Of a stretch of DNA of 64,000 bases, positions 47,944 through 59,804 are shown piece after piece; the first letter of the stretch is position 1; each line of letters starts with the position of its first letter. Location: assembly GCA_017871115.1 (NCBI GenBank), contig JAFCIZ010000005.1:248001-312000 (forward strand), written 5' to 3'. The stretch comes from Cunninghamella blakesleeana (taxonomy: Eukaryota; Mucoromycota; Mucoromycetes; Mucorales; Cunninghamellaceae). A program made the position numbers and the translations under genes. Under the pieces are notes generated by a model that was not told where the DNA came from, searched no databases, and saw only the letters and a program-made list of their open reading frames with translations.

Positions 47944-48981
47944 ATATATTAAACTTTTTTATCTTTTTATTATTAATTCTTCTAAGGTATTTTTTATATA
48001 TATAGGTTGTTTTGTTATGTTTTTGTTATGTATATATATATATATTGTTATATATATAGAGAGTAATTAAGAAGATTTAAAAAAGAATATACAATAAATG
48101 GTTTATGGGTGAGAATAGACAAAACGTTATATGACAAATGAGGTATCTATGTACATCAATTAAATAAAGTATTATTATATAAATGTATATATACTATTAT
48201 TATTATTATTATATATTAATAACAGCTTCAAAGATAAAGGAAAGAGAGAGAGAGAGAGAGAAAAAAAAAAAGAAGAAGGGGGAAATATAAAAAATAAAAT
48301 AAACGAGGAAGGGAGAGAACAGAAACAAAGAAAAATAGAAAAAAAGCCTTTTTAAAAAAAAAAAAAAAAAAAAAAATCAAATTCCACCTCTCCGGCTCAT
48401 CTCATAAAAATCCAACTTTTCTTTTTTTGTGACTAAACAATGGTTTATCGATCAATAATAAAATTAATTACCATCTTAATTTTTTCTCTCACTTTTGTTT
48501 TAGATGTTTTTGATTATTTTGTTCTTTTTTGTTTCTTTTTTCATAGAAATCTCTGCCAAAATTAATATTCCACTTTCAATAATATTAATTAGCAAATGTC
48601 TTTTAAAAATTTCTAGAAGTTTAAAACCATTTCTTCTAGAAGTTAGTTCAATAATAAAAAATAAAAATAAAAAATAAAAAAAACGAACTAAAATATGATA
48701 TAATCATAAATAAATAAAAAAAAGGGGGGAGAGAGAGTGAAAAAGTGAGTGTACATCATCATTTTTTATGTATGACCAAATAAAGAAAATGAGTTTGAAT
48801 CATGAGATCTTAATAAATCTCGATAAAAGTAATCATGATGAATTTTTTTTTTTATTTATTTATTACTCTAAATATATATATATATATATATAGATAGATA
48901 GTACATTTATACCTTATTTTTTTTTTTTTTAAAAAAAACTCTCTTTATTTTTTTTATTTTATTTTATTTATACTAATCGTT
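47944..48981. other. Upstream region of the GATA gene
   Basis: 1.04 kb, AT-rich, with (TA)n at 48029-48057, a (GA)n run at 48246-48261 and long A tracts. No gene or clear element was recognised. Confidence 0.5.
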
Positions 48982-49800
48982 TCATAAAACAGGTAAAGCT
49001 AATTTAAATGCACCAATAAGAGATCCTAGTTGTATTTTTTCATCCGCTCCTTCACCTAAACGATATCTAAACAAATACAAATAAAATAAAATAAATAAAT
49101 GTCAATCAAAAAAGATCTCACTCAAAGGAATTTAAAATATGCTTCTTAACACTTTACTCAATATCTGACATATTTGCGATCATAGCAATTTCAGTTTCAG
49201 GCGGTAAATCTGCCTGTTGAAGCTTTTCATAAACATCTGTGATAATATCCGTTAAAGCATAGCCATTTTCCATTTTTAATCTTTCTATTTCTAATAGGAA
49301 AAAAAGAAAAAATTGAGTATTCCCAATAAATCGGATCGGAGACTATATTCATTTTCTTCGTTTTTCAAAAAAAAAAATGTCACACTTACTTTGGTAACAA
49401 GTTGTATACTCATCTTTTAATATCGAATTTAATATCATATCAATATGTTCAGGATGTGGATGTCCAGTACAGTTATATATAGCTGTTTCGTCAATACGTT
49501 CATAACCAGCATGACAAGCTTGTAAAATATTAAGCGCCCTTCTCATATCCCCTTTTGATAATCTTAATAATGCTTTTTTCCCATCCTCCGTTAGATTAAC
49601 ACTATATAAATAAATAATAAATAAAAAGTTGAATTTATCTTGATACATACATACATATACATCTAATCCCTTAATTCCCCTCTCTCTTTTTTTCTTTTCA
49701 TCTGCTCTTATTTTACTTTTTCCTTTCCCCCTTCTTCTCCTCCTCCCCCCACACACAAAAATACACGCATATACACACGTACACATATACACACGTACAC

Positions 49801-49886
<86 letters not shown>

Positions 49887-51417
49887 GCTCCCTTTTTTTT
49901 TTTTTTTTTTTTTAATCCGTGATCACATCAATATAAAATGCATATTTATTTATTTGCGATTTGATCATAATTTTATTTATTGTTACTTACTTTTCAGCAT
50001 CAACTACAGTGGTTAATCGATGATCAACTTGTTCCAAGGCTAAAGGAGAAAATCGAAATCTTGTACATCTTGATTGAATAGCGGGTATGATCTTGCTAAC
50101 ATAATTACATATAATGCAAAATCGTACATTTTTTGTATATTTTTCAATTACTATATAAAGCAAACAAATGGAAAATCAATATCATATTATATATATATGT
50201 ATGTATTTTAATCCATTTTTTAAGAATATATGTTGAATAAATATATATAAACAAATATTAAAAAAAATCCCAATATTTATCATGTTCTATTTCTAATCCT
50301 CCTTTGTCTATATCGTTGTCATTTTTATTCTTATTTTTATATTTTATCCTCTCCCCCTCCCTTCATTCTTTTCTTTTTTCTCTTTTCTCCTCCTTATCAA
50401 AATGTTTAAATCTTAATAAAGAAAAAAAAGCTCCTAAAAAAAAAATTCGGCCGATCACTTTTTTTTTTTTGCTCCATTATGCATATGATATTTTTAATTT
50501 ACCTCGACGTAAAGCAGATTGGGCTTGGTTAGTCATATTATCACATTCATCCAAAATAATTAATTTGAATCCAGAACTACAGAGAATAAAAAGAGTAAAA
50601 GGAAAGGAGAGTGTCAGATCCAAATTTAATCAATTTTCTTTTAAATATGCTGATCCATTGCAGATATACTCTATGATTCTTATTTCTTACCTATATATAG
50701 TACGCGTTGATGCAAAATTTTTTATTTGTTCACGGACAACATCAATCCCACGATCATCAGAAGCATTCAACTATTTTAAAACATTATAAAATAAAAATTA
50801 GTTTCTTTTATTCTATATTGATAAATAGAAAAGATATCTTCGATATATTGCTTTTTTTTTGTATATAAAATGAACCATTTAAATATTTAACCAATTAGTA
50901 AACATTTTTTCATTTTTATATTAATTGATAGGATCTATCTAATTATATCCTATTTATTCAACTAAATCAACTTTTTTATATATATATTTTCCTACTGATA
51001 TAATCTTTTTTTATTCCTTCTTATTAACATATGTATATTCTTTTAGCTTACTTCTAAGATAGAGGACTGAAATTTTTCACCATATATTTGTCTAGCACAA
51101 GCTAAAATAGTAGTTGTTTTCCCAGTACCAGGTGGTCCATAAAAAAGTAAGTGAGGTAATCGATTGCGTTCCATAAATGTTTTTACTATTAGGTAATAAA
51201 GATATAATGCATGTACAATTAATAAAAATAGTTTATATTATAGTATATAAATATATGTGTGTATATATTACAAGTATCTGTGATTTCTTCATGAGAAACA
51301 ACTTGATCTAAGCTTTTAGGTCGATACTTTTCTACCCTATATACATGTATAAAATAAATTAAGAATGTTCATGTTAAAGAGTGTACAAGTTCTTGTCAAA
51401 TAAAAATATTATGATTA

Positions 51418-51458
<41 letters not shown>

Positions 51459-51548
51459 TTACCATGGTAAATTATCTTGATCAACTTCCACAAGCTTTCC
51501 TTTTCCTTTATTTTTATGAGGAATAGAATTTGAATCAATTTCCATCAT
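48982..51548 (-). CDS. RFC3: Replication factor C small subunit, Rfc3 type (human RFC5)
   Basis: Nine exons (51548-51463, 51336-51272, 51185-51052, 50770-50691, 50576-50503, 50150-49991, 49601-49390, 49290-49158, 49066-48982) give 342 residues. The clamp-loader motifs come in order: PWVEKYRPKSLDQVV (RFC box II), Walker A GPPGTGKTT (67-75), LNASDDRGIDVVR, Walker B ILDECDNM, the SRC motif SRCTRFRF with its arginine finger, and RLSKGDMRRALNILQ (sensor 2). The AYNCTGHPHPEHI-like segment (here IYNCTGHPHPEHI) is typical of Rfc3/RFC5. The protein is one of the five RFC ATPases that load PCNA at primer ends during replication and repair. An ACGCG core about 100 bp upstream suggests MBF-type G1/S control. 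One intron holds a long (AC)n(AT)n tract. The start may be either of two adjacent ATG codons. Confidence 0.95.
49809..49872. repeat. (AC)n(AT)n microsatellite in an RFC3 intron
   Basis: About 16 AC units followed by about 16 AT units in the intron between exons 6 and 7. C-rich sequence flanks it on one side. Confidence 0.95.
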
Positions 51549-52195
51549 TTTAGATTAATATATATTTATTATACAAAAGTAATTGCAAAAAACAAAAAAA
51601 AAATTATAAAACTGAAAACGAAGTAGATGTATGAAAAAAATTTAAAGCGCGTCAGAGCCATCGTGTTTTTTTTTTTCTTTGCCATAAAAAAAATTAAACT
51701 TCCGCCGTTTTTCGACAATATTGACTCAGTGTGTAAACACTTTCAAACCAATTAAATTTTTTTTCTCTATCAAGGTCCCACATTTTTATTCATATTATAT
51801 TGAAACTATCAATTATAATTATCATTATTTTTTTGTGTAGATATTATTTATTATTATTATTATATTAGAATGTTATTAATAATTATAGAATGGATGATTA
51901 CAATGAAGAGCATAAAAAAAAAAAAATAATAAATATAAAATGGGAATTATAAATATATACAATAATTAAAATAATAAAGGTTGAGATGGAAAAATAATAA
52001 AAAAAATTTTTTGTCGGTTCTTTTTTTTTTTTTTTTTTTTTTGAATAGGTACATTTTTTTTGGAGATCATAGAGTAATTATTATTTTTTAAATAAAAAAA
52101 TAAAAAAAATAATTTAACATATACATAGTAAAAAAAGAAAAAGAAAAAAAGAAAAAAAAAAAAGATAGGGTAAAAATAAGTTGGTGTGGGAGGGA

Positions 52196-52238
<43 letters not shown>

Positions 52239-52272
52239 AATAAATAAATAAATGATTTATATATATATAAAA

Positions 52273-52306
<34 letters not shown>

Positions 52307-52378
52307 TCAAATATATACATATATAAACATAAATAAATAAAAAATGAGGTCATGGATAATTTTAAGTTACATTTTGAA
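51549..52378. other. RFC3 promoter and 3' flank of the next gene
   Basis: The half next to RFC3 has GC-containing spots (AGCGCGTCAGAGCC at 51646-51659, CCGCCG near 51703). The other half is A/T tracts and TA repeats. No gene was seen. Confidence 0.5.
51648..51652 (-). promoter_or_regulatory. MCB-like (ACGCG) site upstream of RFC3
   Basis: On the minus strand the context reads TGACGCGCT, containing the ACGCG core used by MBF-type factors at replication genes, 100 bp upstream of the RFC3 start codon. Assignment is by motif and gene function only. Confidence 0.4.
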
Positions 52379-53473
52379 TTATTCTTGTGATCGTTTCCTC
52401 TTCCACTCAAGTACAGGAGGTGATACAAAAGATGGGTCATCTTGACCTTGTGTAACTAATTCATCGTCATTTCCAACAACAATTTTAAAACGACCTTTTT
52501 GAATGACTGAGCAACAAGGTTTTTGTTGTTCTAAAAGACTACAAGATGAGGATGAGGATGAAGTAGTAGTGGAAGTAGATGAAGTATTACATATTAAAAT
52601 GGATTTTCTATTTTGTTGTTGTTGTTGTTGATATTGATTATTTAATTGTATTAAGAAGGAATCGATGTGGGTTGTATTGTTTGTTGTTGTAGAAGAATGT
52701 GATGAAGAAAACCCTGATATACCAGATAAAGTTGTTTGGTGTGACGAAGAAGAACTCGATAAATAAGAAGAGGTTACATTTCCATGAATTGATTTTCTAT
52801 GAGATTGTTTTTTATTATTTTTATTATGAGATGATTTATTATTATTATTTTTAGATGATGATACAGTTTCATTTAATGAATTAGTAGTTAAGTAATGTTG
52901 ATTATATACATGGTTATTATTATTATTATTTTCTTTTTGTTGATTCCAAAAATCATTATCCCATATTTTAGGCTTCTTTTTATAAGAAGCGGTTGTTTTA
53001 CTTGATCTAACAGTTGTTGTAGTAACGTTGTAATAGGATGGATATTCATCATCATCATCATCTTCCAATTCTTCTTCATCATCATCGTCGTATTGTTGAC
53101 ATAAAGGAATACCAGTTAAATAAGCAAATTCTTTAGCTGTTAAATTTTCACAATGAATATGATGATTGTTTGTTGAATTGGAAGTGGTGGATGTGTGTTT
53201 AATGAATTTTTCAGTTGCTGCTGCTAAACAAGTGGCGGTCATTTCCTTTCCTTTTCCATTCTTCTTTTTATTCTTTAAAAGACTAGTAGCAGTAGTAGTA
53301 GTAGTAATATTATGACGAGGCCATTTAGAAATCATCTTTTTAAACCATGTTGTTGAATCCATATTATTGGTGGAGGAGGAAGTGGAAAAGTGAGGAGTAG
53401 GGGGAAGATTAGAGGTTGCAACCACGTTCATAAGGAAACAATCAATTAGAGATGATTCATATACACACGTCAA
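52379..53473 (-). CDS. Low-complexity protein of unknown function
   Basis: Uninterrupted frame of 364 residues starting MTCVYESSLIDCFLM. It is very rich in Ser, Thr and Asn, with runs of Asp/Glu (about 128-144), Asn, Ser, Thr and Gln. More ordered parts are WFKKMISKWPRH (about 43-54), ENLTAKEFAYLTGIPLC (about 108-124) and the C-terminus, where KGRFKIVVGNDDE is followed by VLEWKRKRSQE. The last has the look of a short linear motif (a GRFx[IV] core plus a basic tail) and is probably the conserved part. No domain is recognised. A later start at MNVVATSNL or MDSTTWF is possible. The absence of introns in so long a frame, and the flanking regulatory island 280 bp upstream, support a real gene. A regulatory scaffold role would be a guess. 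Confidence 0.65.
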   Translation of the reverse strand: MTCVYESSLIDCFLMNVVATSNLPPTPHFSTSSSTNNMDSTTWFKKMISKWPRHNITTTTTATSLLKNKKKNGKGKEMTATCLAAATEKFIKHTSTTSNSTNNHHIHCENLTAKEFAYLTGIPLCQQYDDDDEEELEDDDDDEYPSYYNVTTTTVRSSKTTASYKKKPKIWDNDFWNQQKENNNNNNHVYNQHYLTTNSLNETVSSSKNNNNKSSHNKNNKKQSHRKSIHGNVTSSYLSSSSSSHQTTLSGISGFSSSHSSTTTNNTTHIDSFLIQLNNQYQQQQQQNRKSILICNTSSTSTTTSSSSSSCSLLEQQKPCCSVIQKGRFKIVVGNDDELVTQGQDDPSFVSPPVLEWKRKRSQE

Positions 53474-53747
53474 ATAATAAAAAAAAATAAAAATATTATT
53501 TTTTTTTATTTAAGAATAAAAAAAGAAAATGGAGATATGATAGTACAGGTAGTCAATATATTTATTATAAGTTGAAGAGAGAAAGAAAAAAGAAGAGGAA
53601 AAAAATTTTTTGGGAGAGAAAAAAATAATTTATTTACACGGGAAAAAAAAAAAAAAAATCTGATTTTAATTTTTTTAACCACACACTCAGATAAAAAAAA
53701 TTTTTTTTTATATAATATCAGCTTTATTGCTATGTTTAAAAAATGAA

Positions 53748-53820
53748 TCGAGTAGCCATGTGCCCCTGAGCAACTGGGCTACTCAAATGGCTATTTAAAG
53801 GATGGGAACACAGGCTGAAC
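53748..53820 (-). promoter_or_regulatory. GC-rich palindromic island with STRE and TATA-like motif
   Basis: About half G+C in an otherwise roughly 80 per cent AT region. GAGTAGCC (53750-53757) pairs with GGCTACTC (53777-53784), and TAGCCAT (53753-53759) pairs with ATGGCTA (53787-53793); the two stems share one arm. Between the arms is CCCCT (STRE core AGGGG on the minus strand). A TTTAAATA-like sequence lies at about 53792-53798, next to CCCATCC on the minus strand. Position about 280-350 bp upstream of the minus-strand gene ending at 52379 suggests its promoter; a structured RNA gene is an alternative. Confidence 0.45.
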
Positions 53821-54959
53821 TTAATATTATTATTATTATTTTATATATTCATATATTCTCTTTATTATATAATTTATTTATATATATTATTTTACTATAA
53901 TCTTCTTTACTTTCCGAATATTGTCTTTGTAGTCTCGAATAAAAAAAAAAAAAAATTTTTTTTTCTAAGCAAGGGAATTATATTTATTATATTTTTTCAA
54001 AACCCATTTTTTAAAACTGGTTTTTTTTTCTTTTTGTTTTTAACAATACGTAATTAAACAATAATAAAGAACATGTGGCGTTTATGATAATGATAGTAAA
54101 ATCCAATGAGAGAATAATAAAAAATCACTCGTTTTTATTGAACAAATAAATCTTAGTTTAATTAAGTGACTTATTTCTAATTAAAATTAGGTAGAAAACC
54201 AGGTAAAGAAAAAACTTTATAAATTTATTTATAGTAAATATAAAAAGTACTTTGACCACCTAGAAAAAACTAATATATATATATTGTCCCATCTTTATTT
54301 TATATATTGTTTATTGTTTTTTTTTTTTATTTTTTTAAAATAAATAAACATATACATATATATATAAAAGGGGATGATTATCACTTTAAAGGTTTCATAT
54401 TAAAAAGATGAAAAAAAGATTTTTTTTTTCTGTTGCTGAACTTTATTATAAATTAAAGATGAGGCATTTTTTTTTTCTATCATCAAAAATAACAAACGTC
54501 ATTCATATTTTCATTGGATTTTGTTATTTATATCAAGTACATATTTATTTGTTTATGATCTTTTGAAAAATACATCACATGTTAAAAAAAAGTAATATTT
54601 GGTTATTTAAAAAAAAAGGACTATATTTGTCAATTAAAAAAAATAAAAAATGAATTAATATTAATATTAATCTCATTTAAAAAATTAAAAAATTAAAAAA
54701 AAAAAAAAGGTGATAAATGTACAATAAATATATATAAATATATATAAATTAATAAAAAAGAATGATTAAAAAAACGTTAATCAAGATAAATATATAATAT
54801 CTATTAAAAAAGAAAATAAACTAAAAAATCATTTTTATTGTTTGGCACAAGCATCTGAAAAAAAAAAATTACCACAAAAATTACTTTCCTCTAGTCTTCA
54901 GTTTTAGTCAATATATTGTCGTTTTCATTTTTTTTTTTTCTTATCTCGTTTCCTTACCC

Positions 54960-56110
54960 ACTGTTATCTAATAATCTCTTTGAAATTTCGAAAATGCAGC
55001 TAGAAAGTTACCATTATGTGGGACTAGAAGAATAGCTTTTTCTTTTTCCTTGGTACTACCCATTAATGTTTTCTTCACTCTTTTTGTAGTTTCTTTAGTC
55101 ATGTTATAAAAAATAAAATAGAATAAATAGTTTATGATATTAATTTATTAATACATAAAAAATATTCCCTTTTTTTTATAATAAATTACCATTATTTTCA
55201 TGAATAGCCGAAACGAGATGAAATTGCCGATAGTTTTTCATTTATACTATTTCGATTTTACTTGGAGCCACATCTTGTATCAATTTATTGACTGTATTAT
55301 TAAAAGCTTTGTTTTCTTTTTTTTAGTGTAAAAATTTGATATTGTATTTAAACCAAAGCTATACTAGATTCTTTATTATTTGATGTAAAGTTAAGAGTAT
55401 CAGGTTGAATCATTTAATTAAAATACTTGAAATAAATTAAAGTATAGTCCTAAATAAATAAATGCACTTTGTTTAATATAGTAATATTGATATACATATA
55501 TATACATGTACATGTATATACTTGGACATTCTTTATTGCTATTATTATTAATGTTATTAGTATACTTTATACCAAGTTTATTTTCAATTGAATTGTCATA
55601 GGCATATAAACATCAACATTGTTATCTTATCACTATTCCTGATCTTACATACTGCAGATTTTTTTTTCATGGACAATCCAGTCCTTGATTTGTATATACC
55701 ATAACTTTATACTTTTAAGTATTAGGCAATGGTATACTGCAACAAATTAATATTGGCAAGCGGTATAGGAGTTTCAGGTTTACCACAGTCTGTAACATCC
55801 ATCTTTTACTTTATCATTTTTTTTTTTTTCAAATAAATAATATTCCCGAATCTTTTTTCTTGGTCTTTAAATCTTTGTCTTGCTCTTTTTTATGTCTCTC
55901 AACCCGTTTGAGTAGCAGTTTTTTAGAGATGTTCTTATTTTTATTAAAATATCAATGATAAAAATCTAAATCCTTATATAATAGCTAAAGAAAGTCCATC
56001 ATGGTCAACAGGTACATAGTTTAAAGTATATGAGTGCCTTGGCAGAACCCTGATCTAAGCTTTTGGTATAATCGTTACTTCTTGCTCTTTTAGTGAGTTT
56101 GATTTAAATA
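54960..56110 (-). pseudogene. Decayed coding relic, unknown origin
   Basis: On the minus strand several short stretches read like ordinary protein but in changing frames and separated by stops. Examples are KRARSNDYTKSLDQGSAKAL (about 56096-56030), LLLKRVERHKKEQDKDLKTK (about 55915-55858), DVTDCGKPETPIPLANIN (about 55800-55748), NTVNKLIQDVAPSKIEIV (about 55303-55250) and a 44-codon frame from 55102 with ILLVPHNGNFLAAFSKFQRD. I do not recognise the family; a transposon-derived gene is likely. Not translatable as a whole. Confidence 0.4.
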
Positions 56111-57120
56111 AACACACACGGAACCATCTATATATATATATATTAATAATGTAGGTTTTCCTTTTTTTTTTTTAAAAAAAAAATATAGGATGTTATATAT
56201 ATACTAATGATTTAATGGAATCTTTGGTTTTTAAATCATCTCATTTTATTTTTTAAGTTTATATTTTTTTTATTAATTAATTTATTTTATTTTTCCCAAC
56301 CTTTTTTTTTTTAGATTTACAAAACTTCAATGAGGATGTTGAAAAAATCATTTAATATTTTACAATATCTACAAAGTCATTCCTATAACCATAAAATAAT
56401 AATATTACTTATAACAAAAGCATATAAATAGATATATATATCGATATTTATATCTGTATATATATAAATATATGTATCGAAAAAACACTTTCATTGTTTT
56501 ATGATAAAACATTCTTTGATATTCACCAAGTCGTATTTATAATAAAAATAGGCTGTTTCGTACTATACATTATCTTCTTCGAGTATATGCCTTCTACTAC
56601 TTCTAACATGCTGTGCAAAATTCTGTTTAATAAATATATTAAGAATTTTTAAAAACAAGAAATAATAAATAAACAAAGAAAAGCTATAGCAATGGCAAGT
56701 AAAATAAAAACGAAAGGGTGAATAAGACAATAATGTGAATAGCATAAAAAATACGTGGTATTTCATTCTCCGCATTTTTTATTATTTCCAATAATTATTG
56801 AAAGGTAATAATTATAATAATAATAAAGCAATTTTTTTTAATATATATAATATTATTAGAGAAAAAAAAGGTTAATCTCATTACTCATTTTATTTTATTT
56901 ATAAAGAAAAAGTACAGTATATCAACAAAAGAAAATATAATAAAATTTTATAACATAATATTACGTTATTATTCTTCTTCGGTTTAATGGTCCGGTGTTT
57001 AAAAGTTTTTCCATGAAAAAAAAAGTTAAAGTTTGAATGAATTCCGGCATTTTCTTTCTCTCTCTCTCTTTTTTTTTTCTTTTTAATAATTAACCTTTTT
57101 ATAAAAATACATATATTGTA

Positions 57121-58045
57121 ATGGCTACTGAAGAAGTAAGTTGAATTTATTTATTTATTATAATAAATAAATAACTAAATAAATATAATAAAGTTTACTA
57201 ATACATCTCTCTATTTTTAAAAGAAAAAACCTATTTTATACGGATACTTCCGTTCCAGCGCTACTTGGCGAATTCATATTGCTTTAAAATGGAAAGGTAT
57301 TGATTATGAATATAAACCTATTAACTTGGTAACTGGTGAACAGGTAAACATATATATATATATAAAGAGAGTTAGTATTGGAAAAATACTAATTCATATT
57401 ATATACGCTTCCCTTTTATTTTTTTTTAATAATCTTAGAAATCAGAAGAATATTTAAAAATTAATCCAGGAGGACGCGTGCCAGCTTTTATAACTAAGGA
57501 AGGAAAAGCTATATCTCAAAGTGAAGCTATACTTGAATATATTGAAGAAATAAAACCAGGTAAATAATGCATATTTATATAAATAAAATGAGCTACGATA
57601 AAATATATATTATAATTATTAATATTTTTGCTAATCGTTATATATGATAGAACGACCCATGTTACCAAAAGGTGCTTATCATCGAGCTCAAGTAAGATCC
57701 ATTGTTCAAATGATAGCTTGCGATATTCACCCTATTCAAAATTTGGCTGTTTTAAAATATGTTGGGGGTGCGGATATGGCAAAAAGAGAGGAATGGGCAA
57801 ATCATTGGGTAACAAATGGATTTGAAGGATTAGAGAAATTACTAGAACAATACGCAGGTACTTATTGTGTTGGGGATCATATTACATTAGCTGATATGTT
57901 TTTAGTACCTATGGTATATAATGCTAATCGTTGGAATGTTGATATGAAAAAATTCCCTCTTATTACACGTATTCATAACACTTTAATGACTTTACCTGAA
58001 TTTAAAGATACTCAGCCTTCTATGCAACCAGATTCAACCTTATAA
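57121..58045 (+). CDS. Zeta-class glutathione S-transferase / maleylacetoacetate isomerase
   Basis: Four exons (57121-57135, 57224-57343, 57439-57559, 57651-58045) encode 216 residues. The N-terminal thioredoxin-fold domain has the zeta-class signature [20 protein letters not shown], with the catalytic SSxxWR at 16-21. It is followed by [11 protein letters not shown], where the cis-Pro and glutathione contacts lie, and by [12 protein letters not shown]. The helical C-terminal domain has [13 protein letters not shown] and [20 protein letters not shown]. Length and motifs match maleylacetoacetate isomerase, which converts maleylacetoacetate to fumarylacetoacetate in tyrosine breakdown using glutathione. 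The first coding exon holds only five codons. No other tyrosine-catabolism gene is nearby. A general zeta GST role is the alternative. Confidence 0.93.
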
Positions 58046-59558
58046 ATAATAATAATAATAGTTACATTTATATATATAATTGTAAATGCATATATGCTAT
58101 ATTCATAAAATATCATTATATTGCTAAAAATAAAATAAAATATAAAAACAAATGATGTTTTTGTTTTAAAAAAAAATAGTCTTGGTTCATCAACCAATAT
58201 TAATTTTATGAAACAATTGATAAAAAATAATACTTTTCTTTTTATAAAAAATCACATGTAAAACATTACTATCTGCTTGATAAAAGAACATAAAAAAAGA
58301 ATGATATATTAGATATTAGAATGAGATATCAAATAGATGTATACACCTATATATCCAATTTTTTTTTATAATTATCTATATCACATACCACATATGACAA
58401 TAACATGTTCACTTTATAAAAAAAATTATAAATATACATGATTGAAGATAAAAAAACAGAATAAAAAATAGTACTATACATAGAGTTAATAAATGTGAAT
58501 GATATGTAAATTGGTTATTGAATGTTAGGTTTGATGATATAATGACGTTTGCTATTAATAGTAGGCTTCATAATAGGGACGAAGTTTGATGTTGATAGTG
58601 GTGATATTGTCAAACAGTAAATAAGTTTGTATGTTGCTATAAGTTACTATTATTACCGAAGCAATTTCAGCTTGTCCAATACTAATATTTTAGGCATTGA
58701 TACCATTAAAATGATTTTTTACGTTTATTATAATTGAGGTCTTGTTTTCGGCAATCTTGTCATCAAGATATTTATCATCGGTTTTCTATATAAATAAATA
58801 AACGTGCGAGAGAAGTAAAAATAAAAAAAAAATAATCAATAGAATGTTCTTATATGTTTATATGTAATAAGAATATAGCATTAGTTTATTCTTATATTTG
58901 CATCTTGTAACACTTTAATAAACATTAAATGTTTTCTATCTTTAGGTGTTTGAGAAGTTTTATTTAAATCATGTTTATACTCGTTTAAATATCTCTTTAG
59001 ATGTATCCTTGTATAGCTAATATCACTGGGGGTTTTAATATGATTTTTAAAAATGTAATCAATTAATTTATTTAATAAAAAAAAAGAAATCATCACTCAT
59101 TATTGTGGAAAAGTTTAATGATAGTTTTATATTCTAAGAGAAAAGAATTACATAATTTTTTTTAAATTTCAAAAATCGACGTCTACAATAATTCGCCTTA
59201 AATTTCTAGGATGTAAGTCTTAAAAAAAAAGAGAGAAACAGGAGTAACAAATGAATATTCAGACTATGATATGTAAAGTTAAAAATAATGGACGTGAATT
59301 CAGAAAGCGCAATTTGATCTGAAAGTACTGTAATGTTTGTAAGAATGGCGGGAAAAAAAAAAGAAGGCAGGCAGTAATGTTTAAAAAAAGCCTGAGTTTT
59401 AATTTTTCTTTGCTGGCCGAAAAATTTCAAGTTGTAGATACATGATTTTTTCTTCTTGCTTCTTTTTTCTTCTTTAACTATCTAATTTCTTTTTATCATT
59501 TAAATAGTATAAATTTATCTAAATCAATTAATCATTCATATCAACAATAGTAATAAAT
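58046..59558. other. Intergenic, MAAI 3' side / WBP2-like upstream
   Basis: 1.5 kb. On the minus strand about 58560-58785 reads partly like coding sequence (ISIGQAEIASVIIVTYSN and KTDDKYLDDKIAENKTSI) but is cut by stops. A 71-codon frame at 58881-59096 lies beside it. I judge these decayed or chance; nothing firm is supported. Confidence 0.4.
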
Positions 59559-59770
59559 ATGAGTTTAAACTGGGTTATGTTATCACAAGATGGTCAATCG
59601 CCTGTTCCTCTACCTCAAGAAAAAATGTTTTTTAGTCAAGATGCTGTAAAGTTGGTACTTGATTGTAATGAAAAGTAAGTATACAATAAGAAAAAAAAAA
59701 TTGGAATAAAGTATAAACAATTAGTTTATTATGATCAAGTATTTACTTTTTTTTTTTTTTTGTATGGATA

Positions 59771-59804
<34 letters not shown>

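Larger units (their letters stand above)
53474..57120. other. Gene-poor 3.6 kb region
   Basis: Holds a GC-rich palindromic island at 53748-53820, AT-rich sequence to about 54950, a decayed coding relic at about 54960-56110 (both listed separately), and the 5' flank of the MAAI gene, with a (CT)n run at about 57055-57068. Confidence 0.55.
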
